Shown here: piece after piece, positions 35,493-39,038 of the stretch
Layout: every line of letters begins with the position of its first letter
How positions within the stretch are numbered: the stretch's first letter is position 1
NCBI GenBank assembly: GCA_021166835.1
Contig: JAJPEN010000042.1
Location: forward strand, 1-39,038
Length of the DNA: 39,038 nucleotides
Direction of reading: 5' to 3'
DNA from: Burkholderiaceae bacterium
GTDB lineage: Bacteria > Pseudomonadota > Gammaproteobacteria > Burkholderiales > Burkholderiaceae
Position numbers and translations under genes: made by a program
The notes under the pieces: model-generated
Told to the model about the DNA's origin: nothing
The model's input: only the letters and a program-made list of their open reading frames with translations
The model's database searches: none

Positions 35493-36368
35493 TTACTCCT
35501 TCAGTCGCGAGCCCGTCTTTCGCTGCACCCCCGCGGATGCGAGCTTGCCCAGGCTCCTGATATGGGCGAGGAAGTCCCCGCCCGGGTACAGACGATCCAA
35601 TGCCTGCCGGGTCCGATGCGAGACCAGGCCTTCGATACGCTCACCCAGTTCGTCGCCCAGCAACGCCAGCGTCACGCTCTGGCGGATATAGGCGCCGGCG
35701 AGCTCGATCACCGGACGCTGCGCGGTGGCCACGCCCTGGATCGCCGTGTCTTCGAACTGCCCGATCAGCGCCTCGCGCTGGTCGATCACCAGCAGCAGCG
35801 AGCGCGTCCCGTCGCCCGGCGCGACTTTCAGACGGTAGATGTCGCCCTGGCATGCGCCGCATTCGCGCTCGCAGCCTGCGAGGCACAACGTGGTGACACG
35901 TACGCCGCGGGCGCTCGCCTGCTGCAACGATTCGGCCAGAAGTGCCGCTTCGGCAGGCTGTATCGCGACCAGCAGATTCTCGTGTGCGCCATCGATTCCC
36001 GTGCGCGCGTGCTCGAGCAACTCCGTTTCGCCGCGTAGCGTGAATGCCGGCGGGGTCTCGTCGGATCGCGTGAGCGTGGCCAGTCCGTCACGCGCTGCCG
36101 CCAGCGTGCGCTGGTGCTTCTGTTCCAGGCGTCTCAACATCCGTGAAGCGGGCGTCGCCGCGTAACGGACCCCTTCCGCCGTATCGAAGCGCTGCGCGGC
36201 ACCGCGAGCGATCAGGCGATCGAGCACCGAGTACACGTTGGCGCGAGGAATGGCGGCTGTCCTGGCCACCTCGTAGCCCGTGCTCTGGCCCGCCCTCGTC
36301 AGCGCCACGTAGGCCTTGGCTTCGTACTCGCCGAACCCCAGTTCCTGCAGCAACGCGTGGAGTTTCAC
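35493..36368 (-). CDS. TrmB-family transcriptional regulator with a four-cysteine cluster
   Basis: The 291-residue product starts with a TrmB-type winged helix (about 1-75: LLQELGFGEYEAKAYVALTRAG, TGYEVARTAAIPRANVYSVLDRLIARG). A coiled coil follows (about 78-100), then a phospholipase-D-like effector domain (about 105-225). The cluster C162-x3-C166-x3-C170-x2-C173 lies within it and could bind a metal or Fe-S centre or respond to redox. The GTG at 36368 is preferred because family proteins begin just before LLQELG. A TTG at 36395 would sit within the operator. It is coupled to the exported protein downstream and divergent from the flavoprotein gene. Confidence 0.85.
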   Translation of the reverse strand: MKLHALLQELGFGEYEAKAYVALTRAGQSTGYEVARTAAIPRANVYSVLDRLIARGAAQRFDTAEGVRYAATPASRMLRRLEQKHQRTLAAARDGLATLTRSDETPPAFTLRGETELLEHARTGIDGAHENLLVAIQPAEAALLAESLQQASARGVRVTTLCLAGCERECGACQGDIYRLKVAPGDGTRSLLLVIDQREALIGQFEDTAIQGVATAQRPVIELAGAYIRQSVTLALLGDELGERIEGLVSHRTRQALDRLYPGGDFLAHIRSLGKLASAGVQRKTGSRLKE

Positions 36369-36376
36369 TGCCAACG

Positions 36377-36402
36377 ATAGTAGCTGTCTCGGCAACTACT
36401 AT
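36377..36402. promoter_or_regulatory. Palindromic operator over the trmB-type promoter
   Basis: Arms ATAGTAGCTG (36377-36386) and CAACTACTAT (36393-36402) form an inverted repeat matching at 9 of 10 positions, with a six-base spacer. The right arm overlaps ACTATAGT (36398-36405), which on the minus strand contains a TATAGT -10 box about 32 bases upstream of the trmB-type GTG. AT content here stands out sharply. The geometry suits autorepression. The same site could also control the divergent flavoprotein gene. Confidence 0.65.
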
Positions 36403-36520
36403 AGTTCCGGGACCGATCGAGCGTCTCATTGCCTCGCACGCGAGCGGGGTTGTCGCCACGGACTGCGCGAAGCGCGAGGACATAAGCACACCGGCGCTGG
36501 TCCTTCTCGTCGCATGCACG

Positions 36521-36555
36521 TCGGATCGCGCGAGCATGCGGTGCATGCAATCCGA
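36521..36555 (+). promoter_or_regulatory. Inverted repeat in the leader of the flavoprotein gene
   Basis: TCGGATCGC (36521-36529) and GCAATCCGA (36547-36555) match at 8 of 9 positions around a 17-base spacer that itself contains two GCATGC palindromes. It ends seven bases before the Shine-Dalgarno GAGGAGA (36562-36568). It could be an mRNA leader hairpin or a second operator. Confidence 0.35.
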
Positions 36556-36573
36556 TGATGCGAGGAGAGAACG

Positions 36574-37290
36574 ATGCCGATCCAGACCGTCCGGCTGATC
36601 CGCAAGGAACCGATCGCGCGCGAGACGATGGCCTTCTATTTCGAAAAGCCGAAGGATTTCGACTATCGCGCCGGACAGTTCGGCGACATCACGCTGATCG
36701 ATCCCGCCGACACCGACGACGAGGGAAGCGTGCGCGGCTTCTCGTTCATTACCGCACCCTACGAAGCCGAGATCGGTTTCGCCACGCGACTGCGCGATAC
36801 GGCGTTCAAGCGCGTGCTGCGCAATCTCGCCCCCGGCGGCGAAGTGAAGCTCGACGCCCCGTACGGCGATTTCCGGCTGCACAACAACGAGAGCCGCCCG
36901 GCGGTGTTCGTCATCGGCGGCATCGGCGCGACGCCGGTGCGAAGCATCGTCGCACAGGCGACGCACGATCGCACCGGCCATCGGATCCTGCTGCTGCACG
37001 CGAACCGCTCGATCGACGACGCGCCGTTCCAGGCCGATTTCCTGCGCTTCGCCGAGCAGAACCCGAACTTCCGTTTCGTGCCGGTGTTCACCGACGCGGT
37101 GCCGCCGTCGTGGAAAGGCGAAAGCGGCCGCATCGCCGCGGCGACGATCCGGCGCTGGGTGCCGCAGCTCGCCGAGCCGATCTGGTACCTGTCCGGCCCC
37201 GAGGGGATGGTCAAGGCGATGCGCCGGCTGCTCGTCGAGATGGAGATCGACGAGGACGACATCCGTACCGAGGAGTTCGCCGGATACTGA
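36574..37290 (+). CDS. Ferredoxin-NADP reductase-type FAD/NAD(P)-binding oxidoreductase
   Basis: This is a 238-residue soluble flavoprotein. The FAD-binding domain (about 1-100) has the RGFS motif (54-57, for RxYS) and APYGDF. The NAD(P)-binding domain (about 108-238) has VIGGIGATPVRSI (113-125), a ...YLSGPEGMV motif and the aromatic C-terminus EEFAGY typical of such reductases. There is no 2Fe-2S domain, so the electron acceptor must be a separate protein. The ATG at 36574 is preceded by GAGGAGA. It is divergent from the TrmB-type gene and shares its operator region, so a functional link with the exported protein is possible. Confidence 0.88.
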   Translation: MPIQTVRLIRKEPIARETMAFYFEKPKDFDYRAGQFGDITLIDPADTDDEGSVRGFSFITAPYEAEIGFATRLRDTAFKRVLRNLAPGGEVKLDAPYGDFRLHNNESRPAVFVIGGIGATPVRSIVAQATHDRTGHRILLLHANRSIDDAPFQADFLRFAEQNPNFRFVPVFTDAVPPSWKGESGRIAAATIRRWVPQLAEPIWYLSGPEGMVKAMRRLLVEMEIDEDDIRTEEFAGY

Positions 37291-37361
37291 GCGCGGGCGC
37301 GAACGTCTTGAGCGCGGGCGCGAACGTACTGAGCGCGGGCGCGAACGTACTGAGCGCAGGC
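37286..37361. repeat. 21-bp tandem repeat spanning the flavoprotein gene stop
   Basis: Three full 21-base units (37286-37306, 37307-37327, 37328-37348) and a 13-base partial unit (37349-37361) share ACTGAGCGCGGGCGCGAAC. Unit 2 differs at its first and third bases and the partial unit at one. The first unit contains the TGA of the flavoprotein gene, so each later copy repeats the stop-codon context. It fills the convergent gap before the AEC transporter stop. Confidence 0.9.
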
Positions 37362-37366
37362 GCTCA
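37351..37366. terminator. Bidirectional hairpin at the end of the 21-bp repeats
   Basis: TGAGCG-CAGG-CGCTCA forms a 6-bp stem with a four-base loop. It is made from the last partial repeat unit plus the stop codon of the AEC-family gene. It could serve as a weak terminator for both convergent genes; no T-run flanks it. Confidence 0.45.
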
Positions 37367-38275
37367 GGCGCCCCCCAGGCCCAGCCACAGGCCGAGCGGC
37401 ACGAACACCACCGCGGCGAGGTTGCCGAGGAGGACGATCGCGGCCACCTTGTCCGGCTCCTGGCCGAATTGCTCGGCGACGAGGAAAGTGAGCACCGCCG
37501 GCGGAAGGGCGGCGAAGAGGTAGATCTGCGCGCGCTGCTCGGCGGTGAACGCGAACCAGGGGTCGAGCATTGCCGCGACGGCGATCCCGGTGAGCGGACA
37601 CAGCGCGGCGCCGACCAGGCCGATGCGCCAGCTGTCGAAGCGCACGTCGAGCATGCGCACGCCCAGCGCGAAGAGCATCAGCGGAATGCACGCCTCGCCG
37701 AGCATCTGCAGGGACGTGAACAGCGGCTGGGGAAGGGCGATGTGCGTCGCGGCCAGCAGCAGTCCGGCGAGCATCGCGAGCATCATCGGACTGGTGAGGA
37801 GGCTCCACGCCGTTCCGCCGCTGCCCGCACGGCCGCTGCCGACGATCTTGATGCCGACGGAGAAGTAGACGAGGTTGCCGGCCATGAACAGCGCCACCGC
37901 CGCCGACAGCCCGGGGGCGCCGAAAGCCAGCGCGGCGAGCGGCAGTCCCATGTTGCCGCAGTTGTTGTACATCATCGGCGGCACGAAGCTGCGCACGTCG
38001 TAGCCCAGCAGCCGCGCGAGCGGCCAGGCCAGCAGCCCGGAGCCCAGCGAGATCAGGATGCCCGCGGCGATGAGCCCCAGGTTGCTCGCGAGATCGAAAT
38101 CCTTCGAAGCGAAGGCAGTGAGCACCAGCAGCGGACACAGGATGTCCAGGCTGATCCGGTTCACCGCGGCCATCTCGTCCCGCACGCCGTCGCCGCGCCA
38201 GCGCGCATAGCCGTAGCCGATGGCGATCGTGATGAATACGGGAAGGATGATCGTGAGGATGCGTTGGACGAGCAT
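37364..38275 (-). CDS. AEC-family (auxin efflux carrier-like) transporter
   Basis: The 303-residue inner-membrane protein has about ten hydrophobic segments in two halves of five. It shows family features: ILPVFITIAIGYGYARW near the N-terminus, PPMMYNNCGNMGLPLAALAFG (about 100-120) and the second-half ...PPAVLTFLVAEQFGQEPDKVAAIVLLGNLAAVV. Bacterial AEC proteins carry malate, malonate or other organic acids; the substrate cannot be read here. The ATG at 38275 is chosen because it precedes the first membrane helix directly; a GTG at 38296 would add seven residues. No SD is clear. Confidence 0.88.
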   Translation of the reverse strand: MLVQRILTIILPVFITIAIGYGYARWRGDGVRDEMAAVNRISLDILCPLLVLTAFASKDFDLASNLGLIAAGILISLGSGLLAWPLARLLGYDVRSFVPPMMYNNCGNMGLPLAALAFGAPGLSAAVALFMAGNLVYFSVGIKIVGSGRAGSGGTAWSLLTSPMMLAMLAGLLLAATHIALPQPLFTSLQMLGEACIPLMLFALGVRMLDVRFDSWRIGLVGAALCPLTGIAVAAMLDPWFAFTAEQRAQIYLFAALPPAVLTFLVAEQFGQEPDKVAAIVLLGNLAAVVFVPLGLWLGLGGA

Positions 38276-38548
38276 GGGGGGCGCGACGAACCCCACAGGC
38301 GTTCGTCGCGTGATTCGATGGGCCCTGGCGCCTATGTGATCCGATTTTCTCGGATCGGAACGAGGATCAAGAGCGAGGGCGGGTTGGAGATCTCGGTCGG
38401 AGTGTGACGCGCGCTGCCCGGTTTTCAGTTTCGGTAAGCGTCGCCTCGAGATCCCGCTTGCGCCGCGGCTATGGGCTGCAGCGCGTCATTGATGTAGCCG
38501 GCCGGCTGCAACCCGGCCAGGACTCGGTTGCCTGCGACTCAGTTGTGT
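38276..38548. other. Intergenic region with two hairpins
   Basis: No gene is supported here. An inverted repeat GATCCGA-TTTTC-TCGGATC lies at 38338-38356, about 63 bases upstream of the AEC-type start. Another, GGCCGG-N7-CCGGCC, lies at 38500-38518, 31 bases downstream of the crotonase stop, where it could act in 3'-end formation. Neither is followed by a T-run. The composition is slightly less GC-rich than the genes around it. Confidence 0.5.
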
Positions 38549-39038
38549 TCAGTTGCCTTCGAACCTCGGGGTCTGCTTGGCGACGAACGCATGATAAGCG
38601 CGGTGAAAATCCTGCGTCTGCATGCAGATCGCCTGCGCCTGCGCCTCGGCCTCGATCGCCTCCTCCAGGCCCATGTTCCACTCCTGCAGCAGCATCTTCT
38701 TGGTCATCGCGTGCGCGAAGGTGGGGCCCTCGGCGAGCGACTGCGCCATCTGCTTCGCGCGCTCGGCGAGCGCCTCGGGCTCGACCAGCGCGTTGTAGAA
38801 GCCCCAGCGCTCGGCCTCCTCGCCCGGCATCGCGCGGCCGGTGAAGAGCAGCTCCGAGGCGCGCCCGTGCCCGACGATCGAGGACAGCAGCGTGCAGGCG
38901 CCCATGTCGGCGCCAGCCAGCCCCACCTTCACGAACAGGAACGCCACCTTGCTCTTCGGCGTGCCGTACCGGATGTCCGAGCCGCAGGCGAGCATCGTGC
39001 CGGCGCCGGCGCAGATGCCGTCGATCGCGCAGACGATC
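38549..39038 (-). CDS. Enoyl-CoA hydratase/isomerase family protein, 5' end cut by the window
   Basis: About 162 C-terminal residues are present, in frame from 39037 to the TGA. The crotonase signature [24 protein letters not shown] opens the visible part, followed by [34 protein letters not shown] and the C-terminal helices. Aligning by eye with rat mitochondrial enoyl-CoA hydratase, the two catalytic glutamates fall on non-acidic residues; an Asp is present in GADMG instead. A reaction other than simple hydration (for example isomerisation, hydrolysis or ring chemistry) is possible. Upstream genes that would define its pathway are outside the window. Confidence 0.88.
   Translation of the reverse strand, partial: IVCAIDGICAGAGTMLACGSDIRYGTPKSKVAFLFVKVGLAGADMGACTLLSSIVGHGRASELLFTGRAMPGEEAERWGFYNALVEPEALAERAKQMAQSLAEGPTFAHAMTKKMLLQEWNMGLEEAIEAEAQAQAICMQTQDFHRAYHAFVAKQTPRFEGN

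Noticed and set aside
37286..37361. CRISPR array
   Set aside because: Units are directly tandem with no spacers and no cas genes are near; the same holds for the repeats at 14404-14475.

Overview
The window is a GC-rich, densely packed piece of a betaproteobacterial chromosome, most likely from the order Burkholderiales. This rests on gene order seen in the sequence: amgK divergent from lptD-surA-ksgA, a miaB...phoH-ybeY-corC-lnt-glyQ-glyS-gmhB-plsC-ygjP-gloA chain, and opgG/D-opgH. No rRNA, tRNA, CRISPR array, prophage or insertion sequence was recognised. The first ~190 bases look like a low-quality sequence end, and the right edge cuts through a crotonase gene.

Layout. (1) 191-5922: amgK (-) faces lptD-surA-ksgA (+), covering peptidoglycan recycling, LPS export, outer-membrane protein folding and rRNA methylation. 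pdxA, which often sits between surA and ksgA, is absent. (2) 5932-21269: fourteen genes, all on the minus strand, mostly overlapping by 1-11 bases. Read 5' to 3' they are a small exported protein, miaB, a SLAM/DUF560-type outer-membrane protein, a FecR-domain secreted protein, phoH, ybeY, corC, lnt, glyQ, glyS, gmhB, plsC, a YgjP-like metallohydrolase and gloA. (3) 21333-25286: putA (+), a bifunctional proline catabolic enzyme without the DNA-binding domain. (4) 25326-29035: opgH and a Tat-exported OpgD/OpgG-type protein (-), for periplasmic glucan synthesis. (5) 29135-33789: an AraC regulator divergent from a ThDP enzyme of the acetolactate synthase family, with an SDR and a sugar-epimerase-type enzyme converging on it. 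(6) 33812-38275: a BASS-family transporter, an exported protein of unknown function coupled to a TrmB-family regulator with a clear palindromic operator, a ferredoxin-reductase-type flavoprotein and an AEC-family carrier. (7) 38549-end: a 5'-truncated crotonase.

The most interesting element is the pair at 15942-19495. An N-terminal TPR plus outer-membrane beta-barrel protein of the SLAM/DUF560 type (the translocon of the type XI secretion system) is joined by an ATGA overlap to a 721-residue exported protein. That protein has a FecR domain, a ~280-residue disordered linker and a C-terminal domain resembling the TbpB-like barrels handled by SLAM proteins. It has a plain Sec signal and no lipobox, so it would be a soluble or peptidoglycan-associated cargo rather than a surface lipoprotein. 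The pair lies inside the miaB-phoH housekeeping operon and is translationally coupled to miaB.

Other points of note are a TrmB regulator with four clustered cysteines and an operator over its own -10 box, 12-bp and 21-bp intergenic tandem repeats, a strong hairpin at the FecR/phoH junction, a short palindrome in the miaB-operon/putA intergenic region, and low-complexity inserts in MiaB and PutA. All calls come from reading the sequence and knowledge of the families; no database search was run.
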